Assembly: GCA_945829235.1 (NCBI GenBank)
Contig: CALZUA010000003.1
Location: 1 to 64,000 of the forward strand
Source: an uncultured Clostridia bacterium
GTDB lineage: Bacteria > Bacillota > Clostridia > Oscillospirales > Ruminococcaceae
DNA: 64,000 nt
Direction: 5' to 3'
Positions 27,112-37,234 of the stretch are shown piece by piece. Under the pieces are notes generated by a model. The model saw only the letters and a program-made list of their open reading frames with translations, had not been told where the DNA came from and ran no database searches. Both the position numbers and the translations under genes were made by a program. The number at the start of each line of letters is the position of its first letter. The first letter of the stretch is position 1.

Positions 27112-28398
27112 TCACTCCTTCGTAATTTCAGCGCCGCCGACTGACCGAATTTTTATCCTCACGCACGAACCCTCTCCGAAAACTCGGTTCATCTCAGCGA
27201 TATATTTTTCGGCAAAATCAACAGGAACAAACGCCTGAATTGTCCCCGCGAACCCGCCGCCGTGAACGCGAACAGCGCCCTTGTTGCCGAGTATTTTTTT
27301 GCTCAGCATTATGCCAAGAGTGAGCGCCTGCTTTGTCGGATTTGAGCAGGAAAACAGGTTTTGCAAAAGCACCGCCGAGGAGTTCCCCGACTCATTCACA
27401 AGCTCGAGAAATCCGATTATATCGCCGTTTTGAAGGACCTTAGCTTCCTGTTTTGCACGGTAATTTTCCTCAAAAAAATGCGCCGCGCGGATAATTGCCC
27501 TGTCCGAGCAACTTTCGCGGAGCTTTGGGATTTCGCGGTAAAAATCGCTCTCGTTCACGAAACGCAAATGTTGCTCGCCGAACTGCCCAGCAACGCTCTC
27601 CATCTCGCTTCGGATTGCCGAATAATCATCGGTCAAATCCGCATGACTGCTCTTGGTATCGGTGATGCAAATGCAGTAGCCGAGCCGCTCAAAATCACAG
27701 GAAAAGCTCTCGGCAACAGGCTTTTCGGTGTCCGCAAAGTCGATAAACACAAGCCCGCCGACCGAGGAAACCATCTGGTCCATCAGCCCGCTGTTCTTGC
27801 CGAAATAGACATTTTCAGCGAACTGACCGATTTTCGCGATTTCAACAGCACCCGCTCTGCCGCCGTTATAGTTTATATCGATAATTGTCCCGATAAGCGT
27901 TTCAAAAGCCGCGGAGGACGACAACCCGCTCCCAACGGCAACGTCCGAGGTGCAGTAAAGGTCGAAGCCGCCGATTTGAACGCCAAGCTCGATAAACCGC
28001 GCCGCGATACCGCTTACAATAGCCGCCGCGCCCGTCTTGTCCGTGCGCTCAAACACGCTGTTCAGGTCAACCGAAAACGCATCATAACCCTCGGATTTCA
28101 CGCGGATAACGCCGTCCTCGTGAAACGCAACAACCGCGACAACATCAAGATTAACCGCCGCCGCAAGAACGCACCCGTGCTGATGGTCGGTGTGATTTCC
28201 ACCGATTTCGGTTCTGCCGGAAGCGGAGAAAATTCGGACATCGCGCCGCTCGGGATACAGCTCTGCGAAGCGTTTCACCGCGCCGAGATAACGCTTTTTC
28301 TGATAAGCCTGCACCTCGTCCGCCGTACCATACAGATTTTTAAACGCCGTTGAAAACTCATCATTTTCGATACTCTGAAAAATTTCACGAATATTCAA
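27112..28398 (-). CDS. galK: Galactokinase
   Basis: GRTEIGGNHTDHQHGCVLAAAVNLD; VAVGSGLSSSAAFE; GAVRVHGGGFAGTIQAFV. TTG start at 28398 preceded by AAAGGAG. Confidence 0.95.
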   Translation of the reverse strand: MNIREIFQSIENDEFSTAFKNLYGTADEVQAYQKKRYLGAVKRFAELYPERRDVRIFSASGRTEIGGNHTDHQHGCVLAAAVNLDVVAVVAFHEDGVIRVKSEGYDAFSVDLNSVFERTDKTGAAAIVSGIAARFIELGVQIGGFDLYCTSDVAVGSGLSSSAAFETLIGTIIDINYNGGRAGAVEIAKIGQFAENVYFGKNSGLMDQMVSSVGGLVFIDFADTEKPVAESFSCDFERLGYCICITDTKSSHADLTDDYSAIRSEMESVAGQFGEQHLRFVNESDFYREIPKLRESCSDRAIIRAAHFFEENYRAKQEAKVLQNGDIIGFLELVNESGNSSAVLLQNLFSCSNPTKQALTLGIMLSKKILGNKGAVRVHGGGFAGTIQAFVPVDFAEKYIAEMNRVFGEGSCVRIKIRSVGGAEITKE

Positions 28399-28469
28399 AA
28401 AACCGCTCCTTTCGGAATTTGTGGAATTGCGCGAAAACACAAACGAAAACTCACTTGCCTGCCGATTAT

Positions 28470-28498
28470 ATTTTAACATATTTTTACCAAAATTGCAA
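28470..28498 (-). promoter_or_regulatory. Sigma-A promoter of galK-galE
   Basis: Reverse complement TTGCAA-17 nt-TAAAAT. Confidence 0.6.
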
Positions 28499-28721
28499 TA
28501 AATCAAAGAGCAAAAATGCAAAATAAAACGTGCAACCGAAAACGTGACAACCCGACTCAAGCGGCTCAACCGACAGCCCAGCAAACGAAGAATATTTCGG
28601 GCAATTTTCGGGAACTATTGTATGATAGTGCAGTAGAATTTTGTGCGGTTTGCACAACAAAAATCTGCGTTTTGCATACTGTAAAATGCGCACGTTTTTG
28701 ATTGTTTTGTACAAAAAATGC

Positions 28722-28750
28722 TTGACTATTTGCGAAAAATATGTTATTAT
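28722..28750 (+). promoter_or_regulatory. Sigma-A promoter of the pfkB-family gene
   Basis: TTGACT-17 nt-TATTAT. Confidence 0.65.
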
Positions 28751-28784
28751 TTATATAATAATATAGATTAAAGAGGAAATGCAA

Positions 28785-29684
28785 ATGATTTACACTGTTA
28801 CGTTCAACCCGGCGGTTGACCTTATTGTTCACCCCGATGAGCTGAAAAACGGCGCGACAAACCGCTCAAAATCCGAGGAAATTTACTTTGGCGGCAAAGG
28901 AATAAACGTTTCGCTCGTGCTGAAGGAGCTTGGGATAAAGTCGCGGGCGCTGGGGTTTGTCGCGGGGTTCACGGGCGAGGCAATCGAAAACTCGCTTGTC
29001 GAGCGCGGGATTGACGCGGATTTTGTGCATCTTGAAAAGGGTTTTTCGCGGATAAACGTGAAAATCAAGTCGGGCGAGGAAACCGAGTTGAACGGGCGCG
29101 GACCACAAATTCCCAAAAAAGCTCTGCAAGAGTTGCTCGAAAAGCTGGACAAAATCGAGGACGGCGACACGCTGGTTCTCGCAGGGAGTATTCCGGCGGA
29201 TTTGCCCGAGGATATTTACGAGAAAATTCTCGAGCGGCTGAGTGCACGGAAAATCCGCGCGGTTGTTGACGCAACGAAAAAGCTGTTGCTCAACGTGCTG
29301 AAATACAAGCCGTTCTTGGTTAAACCGAACAATCACGAGCTTGGCGAAATGTTTGGAGTTGAGCTGAAAACTGTTGACGAGATAATCGAGCACGCGCGAA
29401 AATTGCAGGAAATGGGTGCGGTGAACGTGCTGGTATCGATGGCGGGAAACGGCGCGGTTTTGCTCGATGAACACGGCAAAACCCACGTCTGCGGCGCGTG
29501 CAAAGGCACGGTGAAAAACTCGGTCGGTGCGGGCGACAGTATGGTCGCGGGGTTCATCGCGGGTTGCGAAAACGGCTACGAGTACGCGTTGAAGCTAGGC
29601 ACGGCGGCGGGCGGCGCGACTGCGTTTTCCGATGGAATTGCCAAAAAAGAGGAAATTTTCGGGTTGCTCACACAGCTTAATTAA
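28785..29684 (+). CDS. 1-phosphofructokinase family hexose kinase (PfkB/LacC-like)
   Basis: MIYTVTFNPAVDLIVHPDELKNGATNRSKSEEIYFGGKGINVSLVLKELG and SVGAGDSMVAGFIAG. Confidence 0.92.
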   Translation: MIYTVTFNPAVDLIVHPDELKNGATNRSKSEEIYFGGKGINVSLVLKELGIKSRALGFVAGFTGEAIENSLVERGIDADFVHLEKGFSRINVKIKSGEETELNGRGPQIPKKALQELLEKLDKIEDGDTLVLAGSIPADLPEDIYEKILERLSARKIRAVVDATKKLLLNVLKYKPFLVKPNNHELGEMFGVELKTVDEIIEHARKLQEMGAVNVLVSMAGNGAVLLDEHGKTHVCGACKGTVKNSVGAGDSMVAGFIAGCENGYEYALKLGTAAGGATAFSDGIAKKEEIFGLLTQLN

Positions 29685-29706
29685 ATAAATCAAAGGAGGT
29701 TACATT

Positions 29707-31341
29707 ATGACTGAATTTAAGGGAAAAGGCGTTTACGGTGCGGTTGCGGTCGGGAAGATTTCGGTGTTCACGCGCGCCGAAATTTCCGTCAGGCGCGAGC
29801 ACATCGAGGACTGCGAGGCTGAGAAAAAGCGCGTTGAAGCGGCAAAGGAAAAGGCTTTAGCACAGCTCGGTGAAATTCACGACAAGGCGCTTCGCGAGGT
29901 CGGCGAAACCAACGCGCAGATTTTTGAAATTCATCAAATGATGCTTGAGGACGATGACTACAACGAGTCGATTGCGAGCATCATCGACACGCAAAAGGTG
30001 AACGCGGAGTACGCGGTCGCGGTGACCTCCGACAATTTTGTCGAGATGTTCTCGGCAATGGACGATGCGTATATGCAGGCGCGTGCCGCGGACGTGCGCG
30101 ATATCTCAAACCGCCTCATCGCGAACCTCTCCGAGTCCACAAGCGAGAGCGCGCAAACCGCCGACAAGGTGATAATCTGCGCGGACGACCTCGCGCCGAG
30201 CGAAACGGTTTCGCTTGACAAGGAGCGCGTTCTCGCGTTCGTCACGGCGCACGGCTCGTCAAATTCGCACACGGCAATTCTCGCGCGCAATATGAACATT
30301 CCCGCGATAATTGGCGCGGGCGATGAGTTCCTCGCCGCAATTAAGGACGGAATAAACGCGGGTGTGGACGGTTACACGGGCGAAATTTTCCTCGAACCCG
30401 ATGAGGAAACGGTAGCAAAATTGCTGGAAAAACAGCGTGCCGATGAGGAGAAAAAGCGGCTTCTTCAGGAACTTAAGGGCAAGGAAAACGTCACCCTCGA
30501 TGGCACGAAAATCGATATTTTCGCCAACATCGGCAGTGTAGAAAACATCGGTGCTGTTCTCCTCAGCGACGCGGGAGGAATAGGGCTGTTCCGAAGCGAG
30601 TTTTTGTACCTCGAAAACTCGGACTATCCCACTGAGGAACAGCAGTTTTCCGCGTACAAAAAGGTGCTTGAGGGAATGGCGGGCAAAAAAGTTGTCATCA
30701 GGACACTGGACATCGGCGCGGACAAAAAGGCGGATTATTTCAAGCTGGACAAGGAGGAAAACCCAGCGCTCGGTTTTCGCGCAATCCGAATTTGCCTCAC
30801 CCGCCCCGAAATCTTCAAAACCCAGCTCCGTGCGCTGTACCGAGCGTCGGTTTACGGAAACCTCGGGATAATGTTCCCGATGATAACTAGCGTTTCCGAG
30901 GTTGAACAAATACTCGAGATTTGCAAGAATGTTCGCGAAGAGCTTGCAAAAGACGGAATAAAATTCTCGGAGAACGTTGAGCTTGGAATTATGATTGAAA
31001 CGCCCGCCGCGGCGATTATAAGCGACAAACTTGCGCCGCTTGTTGACTTTTTCAGCGTTGGCACAAACGATTTAACGCAGTACACGCTTGCCTGCGACCG
31101 TCAAAATCCCAACATCGAGAGCTTCTGCGATACGCATCACGAAGCCATTCTGCGGCTGATTGAAATGGCGGCGCAAAACGCCCACAAGCACGGTGCTTGG
31201 ATAGGAATTTGCGGCGAACTCGGTGCGGATACCGAGCTTACCGAAACATTTCTCCGAATGGGCATCGACGAGCTTTCCGTTTCACCGAGCTTTGTTCTCA
31301 AGGTTAGAGAAAAAGTCAGAAGCATCGATTTGAGCAAGTAA
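29707..31341 (+). CDS. ptsI: Phosphoenolpyruvate-protein phosphotransferase (PTS enzyme I)
   Basis: FVTAHGSSNSHTAILARNMNIPAIIG (active-site His region), GGIGLFRSEFLYL, VRTLDIGADKK, FSVGTNDLTQYTLACDRQN. Confidence 0.95.
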   Translation: MTEFKGKGVYGAVAVGKISVFTRAEISVRREHIEDCEAEKKRVEAAKEKALAQLGEIHDKALREVGETNAQIFEIHQMMLEDDDYNESIASIIDTQKVNAEYAVAVTSDNFVEMFSAMDDAYMQARAADVRDISNRLIANLSESTSESAQTADKVIICADDLAPSETVSLDKERVLAFVTAHGSSNSHTAILARNMNIPAIIGAGDEFLAAIKDGINAGVDGYTGEIFLEPDEETVAKLLEKQRADEEKKRLLQELKGKENVTLDGTKIDIFANIGSVENIGAVLLSDAGGIGLFRSEFLYLENSDYPTEEQQFSAYKKVLEGMAGKKVVIRTLDIGADKKADYFKLDKEENPALGFRAIRICLTRPEIFKTQLRALYRASVYGNLGIMFPMITSVSEVEQILEICKNVREELAKDGIKFSENVELGIMIETPAAAIISDKLAPLVDFFSVGTNDLTQYTLACDRQNPNIESFCDTHHEAILRLIEMAAQNAHKHGAWIGICGELGADTELTETFLRMGIDELSVSPSFVLKVREKVRSIDLSK

Positions 31342-31378
31342 AATGAATTGAATAGCAAAAAATCCTGCAAAACAAAAA

Positions 31379-31406
31379 CGCCGCCGAGCCAACCAGCCCG
31401 ACGGCG
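31379..31406. terminator. Bidirectional terminator between ptsI and uxaC
   Basis: CGCCG...CGGCG imperfect stem with A-rich/T-rich flanks on both sides (AACAAAAA ... ATTTTTT). Confidence 0.6.
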
Positions 31407-31422
31407 ATTTTTTGCAAATAGT

Positions 31423-32817
31423 TTACTTGGTGAAATACTTTACCGCGTTATTGTAGCAAATATCCTGAACAATCGTTCCGACAAACTCAACCTCGTTCGG
31501 GTACTCGCCCTCCTCGATGAGCTCGCCGAGCATATTGCAGACAATTCTTCTGAAATACTCGTGGCGAGTGTAGGAGAGGAAGCTACGGCTGTCGGTGAGC
31601 ATTCCCACGAACTTGCTGAGCAATCCGAGCTGCGACAGCGCCATGAGCTGTTTCTCCATACCGTCCTTCTGGTCGTTGAACCACCAAGCCGAACCAAACT
31701 GGATTTTGCCGACCGTGCCCGCCTGCTGGAAGCAGTTTCTGATTGTCGCGAGAACCTCGTTGTCGCGCGGGTTGAGGCAGTACAAAATTGTCTTGGGCAA
31801 CTCGTTTGTGCTGTCAAGCGTATCCATCAGCATTGACAGCTTCTTCGCAAAGGTCTGGTCCTCGATTGCGTCAAAACCGGTGTCCGGTCCAAGCTCTCTC
31901 ATATAACGAGCGGAGTTGTTGCGGAGCGCACCGATGTGGTACTGCTGAACCCAGTGCAGACGCGCGTACTGCTTGCCGAGGTGTACGAGAATGTAGCCCT
32001 TGTACTGCTCGATTTCCTGCTGAGTGAGGTCGTCGCCGCCGAGAGCCTTCTTGACAATCTTGTCAACCTGCTCTCTTGTCGCGGGCGCGAACATAACAAC
32101 GTCAAGCGCGTGGTCGGAGCAAACACAACCAACGCTGTCGAAGAACTCAATTCTCTTGGTGAGCGCCTCGCAAAGGCTGTCGATACCGTCAATCTTGACA
32201 TCAGCGGCATCCGCGAGCTTCGCGATATAAGGAACGTAGGTCGGCAGCTCGATGTTCACAGCCTTGTCGGGACGGAACGCGGGAGCAACCTCAACGTCAA
32301 AGCTCTTGTCCTCTTTGAGGAGCTTGTGGAAATGCAAATCGTCAATCGGGTCATCGGTTGTGAAAATCTTCTTGACGTTGCTCATTGTAATCAGCTTGCG
32401 CGCAGTGAGCGTCTGGAGCTTCTCGTTGCACTTGTCGAAAATCTCCTTCGCGGTTTTCGGCGAGAGAACCTCGTTGATACCGAAATAGCGCTGAAGCTCG
32501 AGGTGAGTCCAGTGGAAAATGGGGTTGCCGATTGCGTACGGCATAACCTCGGCGTACTTGAGGAACTTCTCGTAGTCGTCCTTGTCGCCGGTGATGTAGC
32601 TCTCGTCAACGCCAAGCTCACGCATAAGACGCCACTTGTAGTGGTCGCCGCCGAGCCAGCACTCGGTGATATTCGCGAACTTTCTGTCCTCGTAGATTTC
32701 CTGAATGGGCAGATGGCAGTGATAGTCGAAAATCGGCATATCCTTCGCGTAGTTGTGATAAAGGGTTTTCGCCGTTTCATTTTTGAGGACAAAATCCTCG
32801 TCCATAAATTTCTTCAT
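31423..32817 (-). CDS. uxaC: Glucuronate/galacturonate isomerase
   Basis: MKKFMDEDFVLKNETAKTLYHNYAKDMPIFDYHCHLPIQEIYED; MLTDSRSFLSYTRHEYFRRIVC. Confidence 0.96.
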   Translation of the reverse strand: MKKFMDEDFVLKNETAKTLYHNYAKDMPIFDYHCHLPIQEIYEDRKFANITECWLGGDHYKWRLMRELGVDESYITGDKDDYEKFLKYAEVMPYAIGNPIFHWTHLELQRYFGINEVLSPKTAKEIFDKCNEKLQTLTARKLITMSNVKKIFTTDDPIDDLHFHKLLKEDKSFDVEVAPAFRPDKAVNIELPTYVPYIAKLADAADVKIDGIDSLCEALTKRIEFFDSVGCVCSDHALDVVMFAPATREQVDKIVKKALGGDDLTQQEIEQYKGYILVHLGKQYARLHWVQQYHIGALRNNSARYMRELGPDTGFDAIEDQTFAKKLSMLMDTLDSTNELPKTILYCLNPRDNEVLATIRNCFQQAGTVGKIQFGSAWWFNDQKDGMEKQLMALSQLGLLSKFVGMLTDSRSFLSYTRHEYFRRIVCNMLGELIEEGEYPNEVEFVGTIVQDICYNNAVKYFTK

Positions 32818-32886
32818 AATCATATCTCCTGATAATTTCCGGAATTTAGATGTGTAACAGTTTACCTTAAGTCAACGCAAGTTAAC

Positions 32887-34365
32887 TTAAAGTGTAACAC
32901 CCGTCTTGAAAATCGCGATTTCACGCGAATTATAGCGCTCGTTTACCGTGAGCTTGCCGCTAGCCGTGTCCGCAACCAGCTTTATCAGCTCGTCCAGCTT
33001 TTGTTCAAACGTATCGCCCGTGACAATCGTACCCGCGTTGAAATCAATCCAGTTCTTCTTGCGCGCGGCAAGGTCGGAGTTGGTCGAGATTTTGATTGTC
33101 GGGACAAAACCGCCGAACGGCGTGCCGCGTCCCGTGGTGAACAGAACGATGTGGCAGCCAGCCGAAGCAAGATTTGTTACGGCAACCATATCGTTTCCGG
33201 GGCCGTTGAGCAGGTTCAAACCGTGCGCGGTGAGCTTATCGCCGTCAAAAAGCACATCGCAGACCTCTCTCGAGCCGGATTTCTGCGTGCAACCGAGGGA
33301 CTTGTCCTCGAGCGTTGTGATACCGCCCGCCTTGTTTCCGGGCGAGGGGTTCTCGTAAACGGGCTGGTCGTGCTTCTGATAGTACTCCTTGAAACCGTTA
33401 ACCAGCTTAACAATCTTGCCAAACGTCTGCTCGTCCTTTGCCCTGTCCATAAGGAGCTGTTCAGCACCGAACATCTCGGGAACCTCGGTCAATACAGACG
33501 TGCCGCCGATAGCCGCCATAAAGTCGGAGAAGCGCCCTACAAGCGGGTTTGCGGTAATTCCCGACAGACCGTCCGAGCCGCCGCACTTCAGACCAACCTT
33601 GAGGCAACTCATATCCTTTTCAACGCGCTTGTCGCCCTTAGCCTTGTCGTAGAGCCGTTCGAGCGCGGCAACACCCTCGGCGATTTCGTCCTCAACGTCC
33701 TGCGCAATCAAAAATTCGGTGCGCTCCTCGTTGTAGTCGCCGAGCGTTTCCTTGAAAACGTCCATACGGTTGTTCTCGCAACCAAGTCCGAGAACCAGCA
33801 CGCCGCCTGCGTTCGGGTGTTTCACCATTCTCTGGAGAATAGTGCGGGTACGCTCGTGGTCCTCGCCGATTTGCGAACAGCCGTAAGGGTGGGTGTAGGT
33901 GAAAACACCGTCCACGCCCTCAAGCTCGGGATGCTTTTTATTAAAAGTATCGACGATAACCCTCGCCTGTGCGTTCACACAACCAACGGTCGGGATAACC
34001 CAAAGCTCGTTTCTTATGCCAATATCGCCGTTCTTGCGCTCGTACACCATAACCTTCGGCGCGGTTTTGATCTCGGCGGGCGAAATCTCCTTCTTGTTGA
34101 AGGAATATTCGAGCGTACCTTCAAGATTTGTCGCCATATTGTGGCTGTGAACGTGTTCACCGACAGCGATATCCTTCGTAGCCCTACCGATAACCTCGCC
34201 GTACTTAATCACCTTTTCACCCGTTTTTATGGGCTTCAAAGCGAATTTGTGTCCCTTTTCGATATCCTCGGCAAGCACAACGCCCTCGTGCTCCTCGCCC
34301 TTTTTGAGAGGAACAAGCGCAACCGCCACGGAATCAAGCGGGGAAATTACAATCGTATTCTTCAT
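32887..34365 (-). CDS. uxaA: Altronate dehydratase
   Basis: SAF-like N-terminus; RNELWVIPTVGCVNAQARVI; GVFTYTHPYGCSQIGEDH; LKVGLKCGGSDGLSGITANPLVG. Confidence 0.95.
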   Translation of the reverse strand: MKNTIVISPLDSVAVALVPLKKGEEHEGVVLAEDIEKGHKFALKPIKTGEKVIKYGEVIGRATKDIAVGEHVHSHNMATNLEGTLEYSFNKKEISPAEIKTAPKVMVYERKNGDIGIRNELWVIPTVGCVNAQARVIVDTFNKKHPELEGVDGVFTYTHPYGCSQIGEDHERTRTILQRMVKHPNAGGVLVLGLGCENNRMDVFKETLGDYNEERTEFLIAQDVEDEIAEGVAALERLYDKAKGDKRVEKDMSCLKVGLKCGGSDGLSGITANPLVGRFSDFMAAIGGTSVLTEVPEMFGAEQLLMDRAKDEQTFGKIVKLVNGFKEYYQKHDQPVYENPSPGNKAGGITTLEDKSLGCTQKSGSREVCDVLFDGDKLTAHGLNLLNGPGNDMVAVTNLASAGCHIVLFTTGRGTPFGGFVPTIKISTNSDLAARKKNWIDFNAGTIVTGDTFEQKLDELIKLVADTASGKLTVNERYNSREIAIFKTGVTL

Positions 34366-34366
34366 A

Positions 34367-35803
34367 TTATTCTCCCAGAAATGCTTTCAGAGCCGCTCTT
34401 TCGCCGTTCTTTACGATGCTCTCGATGTAGCCGGCAACAAGCGCCGCGTTGTCGTCCTCGTCGAGATTTTGCTCCCAAACGTCAGCCGCACCGAGAACTT
34501 TCTTCGCCATCGCGCTGTAATCGGAGATTGCCCAAACCTCTTTCCAGAACTCGAGGAATTTCGCGTCATCAGCGAGCTTGATATCCTCATCGCCGCGCTT
34601 TCCGCGATAGAAAACAGCAAGCGATGCCAGCGAGAACAGAATGTGCTTCGGGGACTTGCCGAACTTTTTGCGGTAGTCGTTGTAGGTGGGGAGCAGACGC
34701 GTTCTGAATTTCGTGGTGGAGTTGAGGGCAATGCTCATCAGCTCGTGACGGATAAACGGGTTCTTGAAGCGCTCGACAACACTGTTCGCGAAAGCGTCCA
34801 TCTGGTCTTTCGGCAGGTCGATTGTCGGCTTGATTTCGTCGTTAATGAGTTCAGCGGCGAAACGTCCAACGTCCGCGTCCTCGACAGACTCGCGAACCGT
34901 GTCAATTCCCGCCATATAAGCCACAGGAACGATAGCGGTGTGAGTGCCGTTCAGGATTTTAACCTTTCTCTGCTTGTAAGGCGTGATATCATCAGCGAAA
35001 ATCACGTTCAAGCCCGACTTGTCCGCGGGGAGCTTCTCCTGAACAAACGGCTCCTTCTGGAGAACCCACAGGTGGAAAATCTCGCCCTTTACGATATTGT
35101 TGTCCTGATAGCCCATTTCCTCGCAAATCTGCGCGGCGTTATCTCTCGGATAACCGGGAACAATGCGGTCAACGAGCGTGCTTGTGTAGTGGCAAGCGTT
35201 GTTCATCCAATCAACAAACGCCGCGTCCATACCCTTAATCTTGGCAAGCTCGTTCATAACGCGCTTGAGCTCGTCACCGTTGTGGTCGATAAGCTCGCAG
35301 GGAATGATAGCCAAGCCCTTTGTAGCGTCGCCGTTGAAGTGGTCGTATCTGGTCTTGAGGAATGCGAGAAGCTTTCCGGGGAAGCTCTTCGGGCACTTTG
35401 TGAAATCGGTGTCCGTTTCATCGAGCGCGATACCCGCCTCGGTTGTGTTGGAAATAACGACTTCGAGCTCCTCGCTCTTTGCGTAGTTAAGGAACTTGTC
35501 GTACTGCTCAAACGGGTTGATAAAGTCCTTGAGAACGTCGATAATACGCTTGCTCTGAACCTTTTCGCCCTTGTCTATACCCTCAAGGCACAGCGTGTAA
35601 AGACCGCCCTGCTTTTCGAGGTCGGCAACTCTGCCCATCGGCATCGGCTGAACAACAGCAACGTCTGCGTTAATAACGCCCGCGTCGTTCAAATTCTGCA
35701 AAATCCAGTCAACAAACGCTCTGAGAAAGTTTCCCTCGCCGAATTGGAGGATTTTCACAGGTCTGTCAACTGCTTCAAAAGTGCTTCTGTTAAGGTCTTT
35801 CAT
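34367..35803 (-). CDS. uxaB: Tagaturonate reductase (altronate oxidoreductase)
   Basis: ILQFGEGNFLRAFVDWILQNLN; VISNTTEAGIALDE; NGTHTAIVPVAYMAG. Confidence 0.95.
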   Translation of the reverse strand: MKDLNRSTFEAVDRPVKILQFGEGNFLRAFVDWILQNLNDAGVINADVAVVQPMPMGRVADLEKQGGLYTLCLEGIDKGEKVQSKRIIDVLKDFINPFEQYDKFLNYAKSEELEVVISNTTEAGIALDETDTDFTKCPKSFPGKLLAFLKTRYDHFNGDATKGLAIIPCELIDHNGDELKRVMNELAKIKGMDAAFVDWMNNACHYTSTLVDRIVPGYPRDNAAQICEEMGYQDNNIVKGEIFHLWVLQKEPFVQEKLPADKSGLNVIFADDITPYKQRKVKILNGTHTAIVPVAYMAGIDTVRESVEDADVGRFAAELINDEIKPTIDLPKDQMDAFANSVVERFKNPFIRHELMSIALNSTTKFRTRLLPTYNDYRKKFGKSPKHILFSLASLAVFYRGKRGDEDIKLADDAKFLEFWKEVWAISDYSAMAKKVLGAADVWEQNLDEDDNAALVAGYIESIVKNGERAALKAFLGE

Positions 35804-35813
35804 TTTTGTTACC

Positions 35814-37214
35814 TCACAACTTTACATTATCTTTGGTTTTGTGATTTTTGATATTGATAAGGCAGACAATGCCTATAACCACCGACATAAGTCCGATACC
35901 GACATTTGAGATAAGCATCGCGATACCGAGGCTCTCCGCGCCGATTTCGGGGAAACAGTTTATCATAATCAGCATCGTCGGTATTCTGAACACAAACAGC
36001 CGCGACAGGTTGCACACCATCGAGAGCTTTGTCCAGCCAATTCCGTAAATCAGTCCGTTGACTGCGGAATTGACGCCGAGAGCCACTATGCCTATTCTCT
36101 CGTAGGAGAAGATTTTGTTGATAAGCTGGGCTTTTTCGGGACTGCCGTTTGCAAAGAACGCGGAAAGCGGTTCTCCGAAAACGGTGAGCAAAACGAACCC
36201 GATTGACGACAGCACAAGGTTTACCGTGAGCGTGCAGAAAAACAGCTTAATCATACGCGAATAGTGCTTTTCGCTCAAATTGTAGCTCACAACCGACGAT
36301 TCCGCGTCCTCCGTGCAGTTTGTGATGCTGGTGACGCTTCCGCTGATGTTGTTTGAAACACCGAGCGCACCGGGAGCTTCATCACCGTAGGTCATCGCCA
36401 TGGAGTTTACCAGAACCTTGCCCATCGAAAAAACAAATTTTCCCAAAAACACGGGAATTGACAGTGAACAAAGCGGCTTGAAGTAGTCCTTTGTAAACAT
36501 CGTGTTTTTGGGGGAATAGTGAAACAGGAAATTTTTTCTGATAAGATTTACCGCCGCGTATACCGACACCGAGATATCCGCCAAAAGCGTTGCGCCCGCA
36601 ACCATCGTTGTGCCCAGATTGAGCATACTCACAAAGATTACCGTAAACGCGAGCTTTATGGACATCGACATTATATTGACGAACAGAATGTTCACCGTCG
36701 CGCCTCTTGCCTTCTCCAACCCGAGGAAAACCGAGTTGAACATCGAAACGCCGATTGAGATAATCTGAACGCGGAAATAGCCAAGTCCGATATTTATCAG
36801 CTCCTCGGTAAGTCCCGCGATGTGCAGAATTCCGCTCGCAAATATCTCCAATACCGCTATTATCCCCAAAGCCGAGAGGAAAAACAGCGTCAAAGTCGTG
36901 TTGGCAACTTTTTTCGCCTTGTCGTACTCGCCGCGCCCGATTAGCCTTGACACGATAATCGAGCTTCCGGTTGAAAAACCTCCCCCGAGAGCCGTGAACA
37001 GGTTCTTGATTTGGGAAATCATAACAACCGACGACAGCGCGTTGTTGTCGCTCTGCGAAACGACAATTGTGTCGATAATGCCGCTTAGGTAAGTAAAAGC
37101 GCTCAGTGCCATAAGCGGGAGAGTGATTTTCAGGACAACCGCCATAGGGTTGCCCGTGAGGATAAACTCCCGCCGCTTACGGTCTTTTTCGCTTACATTT
37201 GAGTTATCTGCCAT
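35814..37214 (-). CDS. MATE family efflux transporter
   Basis: About 12 hydrophobic segments; FILTGNPMAVVLKITLPLMALSAFTYLSGIIDTIVVSQ is MATE-like. Confidence 0.85.
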   Translation of the reverse strand: MADNSNVSEKDRKRREFILTGNPMAVVLKITLPLMALSAFTYLSGIIDTIVVSQSDNNALSSVVMISQIKNLFTALGGGFSTGSSIIVSRLIGRGEYDKAKKVANTTLTLFFLSALGIIAVLEIFASGILHIAGLTEELINIGLGYFRVQIISIGVSMFNSVFLGLEKARGATVNILFVNIMSMSIKLAFTVIFVSMLNLGTTMVAGATLLADISVSVYAAVNLIRKNFLFHYSPKNTMFTKDYFKPLCSLSIPVFLGKFVFSMGKVLVNSMAMTYGDEAPGALGVSNNISGSVTSITNCTEDAESSVVSYNLSEKHYSRMIKLFFCTLTVNLVLSSIGFVLLTVFGEPLSAFFANGSPEKAQLINKIFSYERIGIVALGVNSAVNGLIYGIGWTKLSMVCNLSRLFVFRIPTMLIMINCFPEIGAESLGIAMLISNVGIGLMSVVIGIVCLINIKNHKTKDNVKL

Positions 37215-37234
37215 TATTTTGCCTTTTTCTTTTT

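Noticed and set aside
33001-35851. Long plus-strand ORFs (33001-34581, 34229-35851) antisense to uxaA and uxaB
   Set aside because: uxaA and uxaB are unmistakable; antisense products look like codon-bias artefacts.
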